Shown here piece after piece: positions 40,672 through 49,473 of a stretch of DNA of 63,107 nucleotides (its first letter is position 1; every line of letters begins with the position of its first letter). The DNA is taken from the NCBI GenBank assembly GCA_030524425.1, contig JAUNGN010000013.1, positions 1-63,107 of the forward strand, given 5' to 3'. This DNA comes from Clostridia bacterium. Its GTDB lineage: Bacteria > Bacillota > Clostridia > Lachnospirales > CAG-274. A program made the translations under genes and the position numbers. Below the pieces are notes generated by a model. It searched no databases and was not told the origin of the DNA. It worked only from the letters and a program-made list of their open reading frames with translations.

Positions 40672-42384
40672 TTACTTTATTTCATTTATAATTGTTTCTG
40701 CAATTTCAAAAATATCTGAACTGCAGTTATCATTAAGTGTTATAAATATGACTACATTTCCTTTGACAAATGTCAGAAAATCTTCTTTTTCCTTACCTGA
40801 AATTAAGGCAATATCCGTTATATCGTTAAGCCGGTCTGTTGAAACATAAAAGCATGAGCTCGTCTCCAGGTAATTATTAAGGAGCGTTATTGCATCCTTA
40901 TAACTTCTGCAGCAATAATGACTTATTTCTAACTGACTTTCCTTACTTTCATTTAAATAAAGGGTATCTGTAAAGCTTAACTTATCAGCCGATATATAGG
41001 CTCTGTCTCTGTGGTATTCATTTAGTGTATAATTATTATATAACATAAGATTATTATTGCAAGTTTTCTTTTGCAGACCGTATTTAATTAAGGCATTATC
41101 AGGTATATGATTAGTGTTAAGCCTCAAAAGCATATCAGCTTTTAAAGACATATCAAATTCTAATATATCGGTTTGAGCTGTAATACAGCAAGACTCAATT
41201 CCTGTTGGAGCCTGTGTGCAGAGTCTTTCCCGATAAAATTTACCTGCATAAGGAGGTGCAGGCATTTTATTGGGAGGGACTGTGGCCGGGTCTGCAAAAT
41301 CCATACCGGACGGAAGCAATGCTTCTTTTGTATCGGCAGCGGCAGGAATAGTCCAGGGGTCTATACCGCTGTCAATCTTTAGGCAGCTGTCAGTTATTGC
41401 CGGTGCGGGCGTACCTGTTGACGAGCATACCGCATGGTATCTGAATACACCGGGCACGGCACTGCTTTTAAAGGGCACAGCCCAGTCACTTCCTCCTATA
41501 GATATAATTTCATTGCATGTAAAGCCTTTTGTAAAAGGATATGTATCAGAAAGATAAAGTATATTTATTTTTATACCTAAAAGGCTCAGGAAAAAGGAAT
41601 TGATACTTGCGCAGTCGTTACAGTTTACCTTAAGCAGATTATTTGAAGAAGCTTTTGCCATATCGCTTATAAACAGGGCAGGATTAAATATTGTTTTTTT
41701 AGGTGTTGAATTAAGATTAAAGGAGCTGTAGCTTGAGTCTCCCGTATAAGTGAAAAAGTAATTGTTTATATATTTTGCTGTTTCGTCACATATTTTATTG
41801 TCTTGTAAAATTCCTTTTCCGCTTCCAAAATAAGAGCAAATATAGTCTAATGCTGTTACCCATGGAGTAGAGCGGGATGTCATATCATTTACAGACCATG
41901 GGGAGTTTAAAGGTACATGGGGGATTGTATATATTGTATGACCTGTAGACTGTATTTCTATCCAGTCGGTGCTGTCTTGTGCTTTATATTTCCAATCAAG
42001 AATACAGTAGAATTTGCCTATATTGTTTTCTGCTATTTTATTTTTACTGAATTTCAGTTTAAAAGTTCCGCCTTGAATACTCTGTCCTGTAATACCAATA
42101 AGTTTTTCTTCGCTGTCGCCTAAAATTGTATCAGCATTTGCAGAAGATTGGGCTTTAATGGTAATCCATTGGTTTTCAAGGTCATGAGGAAACTCATCAA
42201 TGTTCACTTCTATTTCCAAATCACTGTTTACTTTATCTGAAACATAGCAAATTTCAGCATTATTACCTATGGTAATGTCGTATTCAGGAAATGATAAAGG
42301 TATTTTGTAATCAAATCTTAAGTTTAATGCAGTGTTTATTGATTTAGCCGTATCTGTGTTGAAAAGAACTGATTTAATCCTCAT
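40672..42384 (-). CDS. Large protein with transglutaminase-like core, unknown role
   Basis: 570 residues behind GGAGGTGAC. I recognise no named family. Residues ~1-160 are beta-rich (Ig-like or jelly-roll style). Residues ~195-325 resemble a transglutaminase/NlpC-like papain fold: an NCNDC258ASINSFFLSLLG segment, where the Cys starts a helix, then FRYH317AVC for the His. The rest includes a Pro/Ala-rich stretch (~340-390) and an alpha/beta C-terminus. There is no signal peptide or membrane helix and many Cys, so it is probably cytosolic or delivered by a non-Sec route. Second gene of a two-gene minus-strand operon whose first gene is also unknown. Confidence 0.65.
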   Translation of the reverse strand: MRIKSVLFNTDTAKSINTALNLRFDYKIPLSFPEYDITIGNNAEICYVSDKVNSDLEIEVNIDEFPHDLENQWITIKAQSSANADTILGDSEEKLIGITGQSIQGGTFKLKFSKNKIAENNIGKFYCILDWKYKAQDSTDWIEIQSTGHTIYTIPHVPLNSPWSVNDMTSRSTPWVTALDYICSYFGSGKGILQDNKICDETAKYINNYFFTYTGDSSYSSFNLNSTPKKTIFNPALFISDMAKASSNNLLKVNCNDCASINSFFLSLLGIKINILYLSDTYPFTKGFTCNEIISIGGSDWAVPFKSSAVPGVFRYHAVCSSTGTPAPAITDSCLKIDSGIDPWTIPAAADTKEALLPSGMDFADPATVPPNKMPAPPYAGKFYRERLCTQAPTGIESCCITAQTDILEFDMSLKADMLLRLNTNHIPDNALIKYGLQKKTCNNNLMLYNNYTLNEYHRDRAYISADKLSFTDTLYLNESKESQLEISHYCCRSYKDAITLLNNYLETSSCFYVSTDRLNDITDIALISGKEKEDFLTFVKGNVVIFITLNDNCSSDIFEIAETIINEIK

Positions 42385-42404
42385 AATGTCACCTCCAAAT
42401 AAAA

Positions 42405-42431
42405 GTGCAGAATTAAAAAATAATTCTGCAC
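42405..42431 (-). terminator. Attenuator between the two unknown genes
   Basis: 11-bp perfect stem (GTGCAGAATTA at 42405-42415, complement at 42421-42431) with a 5-nt loop and, on the minus strand, TTTT afterwards. It lies ~20 bp before the start of the 570-residue gene and should lower its expression relative to the first gene. Confidence 0.6.
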
Positions 42432-42480
42432 ATATTTTGTAACTATTAATAGAAACTATTTGCTTGTAAATTATATGTAA

Positions 42481-43152
42481 TTAAGATTCACGTCTTGAAA
42501 TGACCCATTTTTTAAGTCCGCTTATTGGATCAGCAACAGTAAGCCTGACATCAATTTCCTTTGTATTTGTTAAATCAAGTTCAACAACTTCATTAGAGCT
42601 GATGTAAGAATTGAAAAGCGTTGTGCTTATCATTTCAGAGGCATACATAATATATAATTTTGGTGTAATCTGAAGATTGGCGGCATCTCCCTGACAAACA
42701 CCGTTGCCGTCTTGTCCGCGGTACACAATAACAGGCTTTGAATTCTTGCATATACTTATATCTACCTTTTTGGCTGATTTGTTATAGCATGAAATTGTTC
42801 CGTCAACATTGACATCATCTCTTAATGATAAATGCTGATAATCACCTGTAATACTAAAGTCCCACTTAGAATTAAGCAGGCAGGAGCGTGTGGTTGTTCT
42901 CTCATTAGGTGAATAAGGAGTATTATGTTCACTTACGCCAACCTGCATTTCGATAGGGTAATAAAAAACATTGTAGGATGCATTGCCTGCTCCTGCTTCT
43001 GCAGAAGATAAACCGCCTAAGGGTATTTGCTGCCATGCTGTGGGGAAAATTTTGGTAAACATACCGTTAATTTCCGTATCCTGGTTAAAAACAACCATTG
43101 TCTGATCGTCAGGGGTTTCATTGTAAATAGTTATTTTGATGTCGTTGTTCAT
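42481..43152 (-). CDS. Unknown beta-rich protein
   Basis: 223 residues behind AAGGAGG. No signal peptide, membrane segment or known motif. Composition and alternation of apolar residues (IKITIYNETPDDQTMVVFNQ at the N-terminus) point to an all-beta fold, as in lectins or pore-forming/structural proteins of about this size. It is the first gene of a two-gene operon and, with a downstream attenuator, probably made in larger amounts than the 570-residue partner. Function unknown; a sporulation, crystal-like or secreted structural protein are all possible guesses. Confidence 0.65.
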   Translation of the reverse strand: MNNDIKITIYNETPDDQTMVVFNQDTEINGMFTKIFPTAWQQIPLGGLSSAEAGAGNASYNVFYYPIEMQVGVSEHNTPYSPNERTTTRSCLLNSKWDFSITGDYQHLSLRDDVNVDGTISCYNKSAKKVDISICKNSKPVIVYRGQDGNGVCQGDAANLQITPKLYIMYASEMISTTLFNSYISSNEVVELDLTNTKEIDVRLTVADPISGLKKWVISRRES

Positions 43153-43171
43153 AAAATACCTCCTTATAAAA

Positions 43172-43215
43172 ATATTATATATTAACTAACTTTTTTGTTA
43201 GTTAATATATAATAT
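43172..43215. promoter_or_regulatory. Perfect 19-bp palindrome upstream of the unknown operon
   Basis: ATATTATATATTAACTAAC (43172-43190) pairs perfectly with 43197-43215 across a 6-nt T loop. On the minus strand it lies 19 bp before the start codon and 8-10 bp before AAGGAGG. It can be an operator, a promoter-overlapping dyad (it contains TATAAT) or a 5' mRNA-stabilising hairpin. The rest of 43216-43360 shows no gene. Confidence 0.6.
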
Positions 43216-43360
43216 GATTTTAAAAATGGGATATGCTCTTTTATTAAAAAAACATTATTAAATTTGTAAAACATTAACAGAAAACAAGTATGCAGGTACC
43301 AAAGGACTTTTAATTAATGTCAATTATATTTGTAAAAGCAAGGGATATACCTGTGTCAAT

Positions 43361-43403
43361 GAAAAAAACTACAGACTGTAATAAAATAACAGCCTGTAGT
43401 TTT
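43361..43403 (-). terminator. Terminator downstream of sigH
   Basis: Stem of ~13 bp with one mismatch (AAAACTACAG-A-CTG / CAG-C-CTGTAGTTTT, 43365-43378 with 43390-43403); on the minus strand it is followed by seven T residues. About 60 bp past the sigH stop. Confidence 0.7.
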
Positions 43404-43465
43404 AAAATGGGAAACTGCTTGTCTGAACAATTTATTCATACATTAAAAAATATTAAATTGTATTG

Positions 43466-44089
43466 TTATTCCAGGGATTTTTTTTGTACAATACCTGCTA
43501 CCTTTTTCTTTATTCTTTGAAGAGCGTTGTCAATACTTTTTTCATCTTTTTGCATTAATACTGCAATTTGGGTATAGCTCCTTCCTCTTAAATAATAGAC
43601 CAGAACTTCCTGTTCCATTTTGCTTAAATTTTTAAGAATTTCTCTTTCAAGAATTTTAAGGTTTTCTTTGCCTATAACCTCGTCTTCGGGGTTTCCTCCC
43701 GCTTTACTCAGAAAGTCCAAATAGGTATAATCCTCGTCATCATTTACAACCGGTCTGTCTATTGATATTGAGGTATTAAGAGGCATATGCTTTTGTCTGC
43801 TTGCGGCTTTTATTGCGCTTATTATCTGTCTGTTAATGCAAAGCTCTGCAAAGGATATAAAGCTGGCTTCCCTGTCAGGCTTATAATCCCGTATTGCCTT
43901 ATAAAGACCTACCATTCCCTCCTGAATAACATCTTCTTTGTCTGCGCCGAATATGAAATACCCCCTTGTTTTTTTTCTTATCAGGCTTTTACACTTATAA
44001 TTAATAAGGTAATCAAGGGCAAGATTGTCATTATTGTTTTGTACAAGGCTTACAAGCTCCTCGTAACCCATATTTGAATATTTTTCCAC
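43466..44089 (-). CDS. sigH: Sigma-70 family factor, SigH type
   Basis: 207 residues. Region 2 is clear (DVIQEGMVGLYKAIRDYKPDREASFISFAELCINRQII), and region 4 has the helix-turn-helix RSYTQIAVLMQKDEKSIDNALQRIKKK. The length and the N-terminal YEELVSLVQNNNDNLALDYLI fit the stationary-phase/sporulation factor Sigma-H (Spo0H). It directly follows a YacP gene, as in Bacillus, which supports orthology. In spore formers it directs RNA polymerase to early sporulation and transition-phase genes. Confidence 0.9.
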   Translation of the reverse strand: MEKYSNMGYEELVSLVQNNNDNLALDYLINYKCKSLIRKKTRGYFIFGADKEDVIQEGMVGLYKAIRDYKPDREASFISFAELCINRQIISAIKAASRQKHMPLNTSISIDRPVVNDDEDYTYLDFLSKAGGNPEDEVIGKENLKILEREILKNLSKMEQEVLVYYLRGRSYTQIAVLMQKDEKSIDNALQRIKKKVAGIVQKKSLE

Positions 44090-44093
44090 GTTT

Positions 44094-44612
44094 TCACCTC
44101 TTTCGTCTAAGCTGTTCTAAGAAATTGGCAGCTTCACTGTCAAGATTATCAATAAGCATATTGTTTTTAACGGGCTTATACTGGTGTATTTTTTCTGAAA
44201 TGGCTTTATTGTTTGCCTTAACCGCAATATATAAATCCTTTGCAGACATTCTGAGAGCACCCTGACTCATTATAATTACCTGCTCAAGTCCGTCTGAGGT
44301 TGCAACTGTAACATTATAGTTCTTTTTAAGTTCATGAGTTGTTTTTTCTATGTATTGGTCTGCGGTTTCTGCTTCTTTGGTATAGACAACATAGATATCA
44401 CCTTCTTTTGTAACCGAGCCGATACCGCCTTCAACCTTATAGGCATCAAATACAAGAATAAGGTTCATTTTGTGTATGCCCTGGTAATTGCATAGCTGCG
44501 TAATAAGATTGCTTTTTGCGGCCTCCAGATTATCCTTTGCAAGCTTTTTCAGCTCGTCCCAGGCAAATATTATGTTGTATCCGTCTACAAGAAGATAATC
44601 TTTACTGCTCAT
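44094..44612 (-). CDS. yacP: YacP/Rae1-type NYN-domain ribonuclease
   Basis: 172 residues behind AAGGAAAC. The NYN/PIN-like fold opens with LLVDGYNIIFAW and has LILVFDAYKVEGG and the acidic residues in EAETADQYIE expected to bind the catalytic metal. YacP (Rae1) in Bacillus subtilis is a ribosome-associated endoribonuclease that cleaves mRNA in the A site. Four bp separate it from sigH, so they share a transcript. Confidence 0.88.
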   Translation of the reverse strand: MSSKDYLLVDGYNIIFAWDELKKLAKDNLEAAKSNLITQLCNYQGIHKMNLILVFDAYKVEGGIGSVTKEGDIYVVYTKEAETADQYIEKTTHELKKNYNVTVATSDGLEQVIIMSQGALRMSAKDLYIAVKANNKAISEKIHQYKPVKNNMLIDNLDSEAANFLEQLRRKR

Positions 44613-44786
44613 TTTAATGTTTCCTTTTGCGTAATATTAAATGTTTTAATTCAAATTAAATATAATTATAAATGATTTTTGTCATAATAACAATAGTTTT
44701 TTGCTTAAGATAAAGTGAAGATTTAATATATTTTGTTGAAAAAATAAATGGTTTATCTTATAATATATAAAAGAAGAGGTGATTAT

Positions 44787-45629
44787 ATGGGTATTTCTCA
44801 TTGGATTGCGGAAGCTGCTGATATACCTGAGCTTGAACATATTATATATTTTATTTTAAAAATTGTTATGACGTTTTTTAGTGTGTTTATAGCTAATTTT
44901 TTTGTAAGGATTTCAAAGAAGGTTATATATAAAGGATTTTCAAAATTTTCAATTGAAAGACGTTCTGATACGGCAGCTTCCCTTATGGCAAGTATGATTA
45001 AATATATTATTTATTTTATAGTATTTTGTAATGTACTTGTAATGTGGGGTATAAATATCACATCAATACTGGCTCTTGGCGGTGCAGTATCTGTTGCCGT
45101 AGGCTTAGGTGCGCAGGATATTGTCAAGGATATGATGGCAGGATTATTTATTATAACGGAGAATCAGTTTGGTGTAGGTGACATTGTAGAACTTAATGGT
45201 TTCAGCGGAACGGTAGAGTCAATAGGAATAAGAACTACACGTATAAGGAATGCAGATGGCAATGTGCACATTGTGCCTAACGGACAGATTTCAATAGTTA
45301 CTAATATGAGTAAGGGTTTTAACAGAGCCATTGTGGATATAGCCGTTGCTTATGATGAGAATATTGACAGGGTATTTGGGGTTCTCAAGGATGAATTTGA
45401 GATAATATTTAACAGCAGGCTTATTGAAGGTATTATTGATGTACCACAGGTATGGGGAATTCATGAGCTTGCAGAGAGCGGAGTTGTAATAAGAGTTGCA
45501 GCAGACAGTGAAATTGGGGAGAACTGGAGAATAGAAAGGGAATTAAGAAAATTTATTTTAAAAAGATTTGATAAAGAAAAAATAGAAATACCGTTTACGC
45601 AAATTGTGGTACACAGTAAGGAGGATTAA
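44787..45629 (+). CDS. mscS: Small-conductance mechanosensitive channel (MscS)
   Basis: 280 residues from ATG 44787 (AGAGGTG upstream). About three membrane helices; the pore-lining third helix with the glycine/alanine-rich GGAVSVAVGLGAQDIVKDMMAGLFIITENQ, and the cytosolic beta domain (GDIVELNGFSGTVESIGIRTTRIR; VPNGQISIVTNMSKG). It opens under membrane tension and releases solutes after hypo-osmotic shock. In this order (mscS-DUF951) it is commonly seen in Clostridia. Confidence 0.92.
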   Translation: MGISHWIAEAADIPELEHIIYFILKIVMTFFSVFIANFFVRISKKVIYKGFSKFSIERRSDTAASLMASMIKYIIYFIVFCNVLVMWGINITSILALGGAVSVAVGLGAQDIVKDMMAGLFIITENQFGVGDIVELNGFSGTVESIGIRTTRIRNADGNVHIVPNGQISIVTNMSKGFNRAIVDIAVAYDENIDRVFGVLKDEFEIIFNSRLIEGIIDVPQVWGIHELAESGVVIRVAADSEIGENWRIERELRKFILKRFDKEKIEIPFTQIVVHSKED

Positions 45630-45630
45630 T

Positions 45631-45816
45631 GTGGATATTCAAATAGGCGATATTGTTACAATGAAAAAACAGCATCCGTGCGGGTCTAAAACATGGAAAA
45701 TACTGAGAATAGGTGCTGATTTCAGAATGGAGTGCTGCGGCTGCGGCCATATAGTTATGGTGCCAAGGGTTAAGGCTGAAAAAAATATTAAAAATATCGA
45801 AAGAGTTGAGAAATAG
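45631..45816 (+). CDS. DUF951 family protein
   Basis: 61 residues from GTG 45631 (AAGGAGG 6 nt upstream). Compact family member: MDIQIGDIVTMKKQHPCGS, KTWKILRIGADFRMECCGCG, IVMVPRVKAEKNI. The Cys residues (HPCG and CCGCG) could bind zinc. The family is widespread in Firmicutes, often beside mscS and rpsF-type genes; its function is not established. Confidence 0.85.
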   Translation: MDIQIGDIVTMKKQHPCGSKTWKILRIGADFRMECCGCGHIVMVPRVKAEKNIKNIERVEK

Positions 45817-45888
45817 CCGTTGTTTTAGTTGAATTAAAATGAAAAATATGTTAGTATTAATGTAAGTAGAAAATGGAGGTAAGCTAAA

Positions 45889-46539
45889 ATGAGTTACAAA
45901 AAAGAATTTATTAAGTTTATGTGTGAAGCAGGAGTTTTAACTTTTGGTGAGTTTACACTTAAAAGCGGCAGAAAGGCTCCTTACTTTATAAATACCGGTA
46001 ATTATAAAACAGGTGAGCATATAGCAAAGCTGGGTAAATTTTATGCTGAATGCATTAAGGAAAATAATATTGAGGCAGATGTTTTCTTCGGACCTGCCTA
46101 TAAGGGTATTCCTCTTGCTGTTTCTGCCGCAATTGCTCTTTATGAGGAAACAGGAAAATCCGTTAACTATGCTTTTAACAGAAAGGAAGCAAAGGACCAC
46201 GGCGAAGGCGGTGTTATTGTCGGTCATAAGTTTAGGGATGGGGACAGAGTTGCTGTTATTGAGGATGTAATCACAGCAGGTACAGCAATAAGAGAAACTT
46301 TACCTATTCTTAAAAATGCTGCAGATACAGAGGTTGAGTGTGTTATCATTTCTGTTGACAGAATGGAGAAGGGCAAGGGAGAAAAGTCGGCTGTTCAGGA
46401 GGTTTATGACGAATTTGGAATTAAGGTTTATCCTATTGTAACAGTGTGTGATATTATTGAATGTATTGAGGATGGCACAATTGAAGGCAAGGAATACCTT
46501 GACGCAATGAAGGAATACAGAAAGAATTACGGTATTTAG
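45889..46539 (+). CDS. pyrE: Orotate phosphoribosyltransferase
   Basis: 216 residues behind GGAGG. PRPP-binding loop VIEDVITAGTAIRE (~residue 123), the flexible-loop region FNRKEAKDHGEGG and VFFGPAYKGIPLA fit PyrE, which joins orotate and PRPP to OMP in pyrimidine synthesis. No other pyr gene and no obvious PyrR attenuator is nearby, so here it is a solitary copy. Confidence 0.93.
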   Translation: MSYKKEFIKFMCEAGVLTFGEFTLKSGRKAPYFINTGNYKTGEHIAKLGKFYAECIKENNIEADVFFGPAYKGIPLAVSAAIALYEETGKSVNYAFNRKEAKDHGEGGVIVGHKFRDGDRVAVIEDVITAGTAIRETLPILKNAADTEVECVIISVDRMEKGKGEKSAVQEVYDEFGIKVYPIVTVCDIIECIEDGTIEGKEYLDAMKEYRKNYGI

Positions 46540-46631
46540 CTTTGTTATAAATTTGTAAATATTTGTTATTTGCATAATTATACCGGCTTTGATATAATTA
46601 AATTACCATAAAATACGAGAGGTGTGAAAAT

Positions 46632-48653
46632 ATGAAGAAAATACTAAGCATTTTATTAGCATTAACAATGCTGATTTCAGCATTAGCCTTTTCGGCAACA
46701 GCATATGCGGTTGAGTATGTGTCTGTTTATCTGAATGATAAAGCTGTCGACTTTCCGTCAACTGATGCAAGACCGCAGATTATTAATAACAGAACCTATG
46801 TTCCCGTAAGAAAGACTTGCGAGGCTCTCGGTCTTGAAATTGACTGGAACTCTAAAACCGAAACAATGACTTTGACCAGGGATGGCGTGACCATTGCACA
46901 TACTATGCGTTCCAAGATTGTATATGTTAACGGAGAAGCAGTTACATTTGATACTGCATCTATTAATGCAAACAACAGAATACTTATGCCTATAAGAATG
47001 ATTGCTGAATCTGTTGGTGCAACCGTTACATGGGATGATCCTACAAGAAGCGTACATATTACAACCAAGTCAGACAGCAATAATGTATCAAACGCTGTGG
47101 TAAACAGTATTTCTGCTTCCAATACTGCCGTTGCAAAGGATACGGAAATTATAATTACTGCTGTGTGCAGCAAGGAAACCACTTCTGTAAAGTTTGTAAG
47201 AACAACTGACAATTCAAATATAGGTTCAGTATCTAAGTATACTGAAAATGATGACGGAACAAGAAGCTTTGTTACGGAATATAAATGTGAGAATTCTGCT
47301 GATTCAGACTCAATTGTTACTATTCAGGCTGTTCCGGGTATAGGCAACAGTTATAATGAAACAATGTCTGCAGCTAAGAGCGTCAGTGTTATGATTTCAG
47401 GTGAAAAAACTGAAACTACCACTGAAGATGCTTCAGACTCAGACAGCAGTGATTATAAATCCGACAATATGATAAGCTGTAAGCTTACAAGTGACGAAAT
47501 TAAGACTGATGACTATGCTAAGTTTAAGGTTAAGACAACTTCAAAGGTTAAGAAGGTTAAGCTTACAACCAATGCAAACAGTCAGTCAGCCGTTATATCA
47601 AGTTATGATGAGGATGATGACGGTGACAGAACATTTAACGGTAAGCTTCAAATGACCAAAGAAGGTAACTGGAAGGTTTATGTAACTCTTTATGTATCAG
47701 GTGATTATGAAGAAGACTCAGAAACTTTTAGCGTAAATGTTGATGATAATAACAAGTCTTCAAGCAGTTCCGATGATCTTGAAATTATTGAAATGTGGAC
47801 AAATAATGATTATGGCTATAAGGGCTATGACACTACATTATATGTTAAGACAAGTACTGATGTTGACTATCTTGAGATTTTAACCGAGGATCAGGATGAA
47901 GGTGAGGGTGTAAGAACTCATTCAACTGCTGAAAAGAAGAAGAATTATTATTACTGGGAATTTAGTTTTACAGTTAAGCATACAGGTGATATGAAGTTTA
48001 GGCTTTTAGCATTTAATGAAGATGGTGAATCTGTATCCGACACATTCAGACTTGAGGGACGTTCAGTAAGTAAGTCTGAGCCTGCCGTGCTCGAAATTGA
48101 ACAGAAGACCAACTCACTTATTGAGGGAGAAGAAGCTCAGTTTAATATTACAACTACAGGCTGTGTAAACAGAATAAGAATTACAAGGGGTACTTCAAGC
48201 TCAGTTTATGATGAAAAGGTTTCTTCAACATCTTCAACTGATAAGACTCATAAGGTTACATTTGAGGTTGATGATATAGATGCAGACTATTATGTGACAG
48301 CTTATGATGACGATGATTATGACCGTATGAAGTTTAAGCTTAGCGGTGATGTTGAGGAAGAAATTGAAATCAGAGATGTTGATATTGAAGATGATACAGT
48401 TGATGAAGATGAAGATATTAAAATAACTGTAACAACGTCTAACAGTGCTGTTAAGGTATGGGTTGAGGATGCAAGAGGAGAAAATAAGCTTTCTAAGGTT
48501 TATAAGACTCCTGATGATGAGGACGGAAATGACCTTATTTGGGAAATTGAATTTTCACCTATAGAGGATGGCAGAAAGAAATTTGTGGTTATTGCACAGG
48601 ATGATAATAAGAAAGAGGATAGTTATACCTTTGGACCTATTACTATAAAATAA
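46632..48653 (+). CDS. Secreted stalk-domain protein with Ig-like repeats
   Basis: 673 residues with a signal peptide (~1-26, ending ATAYAVE). Residues ~27-140 are a copper amine oxidase N-terminal stalk domain (RTYVPVRKTCEALGL; RILMPIRMIAESVGA). The rest is a string of beta-rich, Ser/Thr/Asp-rich units of ~100 residues that repeat themes such as (T/S)VKFVRTTD, KVKLTTNANS and EIEIRDVDIEDDTVDEDED; these look like Ig-like surface modules. No sortase motif or enzyme domain. Probably a cell-wall associated structural or adhesive protein. A MAG-rich terminator follows. Confidence 0.8.
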   Translation: MKKILSILLALTMLISALAFSATAYAVEYVSVYLNDKAVDFPSTDARPQIINNRTYVPVRKTCEALGLEIDWNSKTETMTLTRDGVTIAHTMRSKIVYVNGEAVTFDTASINANNRILMPIRMIAESVGATVTWDDPTRSVHITTKSDSNNVSNAVVNSISASNTAVAKDTEIIITAVCSKETTSVKFVRTTDNSNIGSVSKYTENDDGTRSFVTEYKCENSADSDSIVTIQAVPGIGNSYNETMSAAKSVSVMISGEKTETTTEDASDSDSSDYKSDNMISCKLTSDEIKTDDYAKFKVKTTSKVKKVKLTTNANSQSAVISSYDEDDDGDRTFNGKLQMTKEGNWKVYVTLYVSGDYEEDSETFSVNVDDNNKSSSSSDDLEIIEMWTNNDYGYKGYDTTLYVKTSTDVDYLEILTEDQDEGEGVRTHSTAEKKKNYYYWEFSFTVKHTGDMKFRLLAFNEDGESVSDTFRLEGRSVSKSEPAVLEIEQKTNSLIEGEEAQFNITTTGCVNRIRITRGTSSSVYDEKVSSTSSTDKTHKVTFEVDDIDADYYVTAYDDDDYDRMKFKLSGDVEEEIEIRDVDIEDDTVDEDEDIKITVTTSNSAVKVWVEDARGENKLSKVYKTPDDEDGNDLIWEIEFSPIEDGRKKFVVIAQDDNKKEDSYTFGPITIK

Positions 48654-48666
48654 TCATAATATATTT

Positions 48667-48699
48667 GGGGCTTCTGAAATATCAGAAGTCCCTTTTTTT
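48667..48699 (+). terminator. Rho-independent terminator
   Basis: 11-bp stem with one G-U pair (GGGGCTTCTGA at 48667-48677 with TCAGAAGTCCC at 48682-48692) followed by seven T residues. Confidence 0.85.
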
Positions 48700-48752
48700 A
48701 TTGACAATGAATGTTATTGAAATTAAAATATAAGGGATTGGAGCTGAGAGTT

Positions 48753-49397
48753 TTGAAAAATGTAGTTTTATTCGATTTAGACGGCACTTTGGTAAATTCA
48801 TTAAATGATCTTTGTGATTCTGCAAATTATATGCTTGATAAGCTTGGATTTCCAAGACGCAGCCTTGATGAAGTGAGATGTTTTGTAGGAAATGGTATAG
48901 ATATGCTTGTAAGAAGAGCTGTAGGAAATAATGAATTTGATTTTGATAAAGCAATGAAGTATTACAGAGAATATTACAACAAAAATCTTTGTAATAAGAC
49001 AAGACCTTATGAAGGAATTGAAAGGGCTGTAGCTGTCCTTAGAGAAAATGGATTTAAGCTGGGAGTTGTTACAAATAAGGCACAGTGGGCTGCCGAAAAA
49101 ATTGTAAAATATTATTTTAATGACAGCTTTGATGCAATTGCAGGTGCGGATTTATCAAAAAGGAAAAAGAAGCCCCATAGTGATGCTGTGGATTTAGCTC
49201 TTGAAATAATAGGGGCTGAAAGAAAATCTGCTGTTTTTGTAGGTGATTCCGAGGTTGATATAGCTACTGCTGAAAATATTGGTATGGATTTTATTGGTGT
49301 TGCGTGGGGCTTTAGAAATGAAGAAATTTTTGCCCATGTAAAGCATTTTGTTAGAACTTCGGAGCAGTTAGTAAGTTTGTGTTGCAATTTTAAGTAA
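48753..49397 (+). CDS. HAD-IA phosphatase, phosphoglycolate phosphatase-like
   Basis: 214 residues from the TTG at 48753, preceded by GGAG; an ATG at 48711 is in frame but has no ribosome site and would overlap a likely promoter region. HAD motifs: VLFDLDGTLVNS, GVVTNK (motif II), KKKPHSDAV (motif III Lys) and FVGDSEVDIATAENIG (motif IV). The cap type fits Gph/PpaX-like enzymes that remove phosphoglycolate or other small phosphates. Confidence 0.85.
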   Translation: MKNVVLFDLDGTLVNSLNDLCDSANYMLDKLGFPRRSLDEVRCFVGNGIDMLVRRAVGNNEFDFDKAMKYYREYYNKNLCNKTRPYEGIERAVAVLRENGFKLGVVTNKAQWAAEKIVKYYFNDSFDAIAGADLSKRKKKPHSDAVDLALEIIGAERKSAVFVGDSEVDIATAENIGMDFIGVAWGFRNEEIFAHVKHFVRTSEQLVSLCCNFK

Positions 49398-49473
49398 ATG
49401 AGTTTATAATGATAAATAATAAAAGGTGTATTTAATATATACATAATAAATAAAAAAGCAGAGGTGCTATGAT

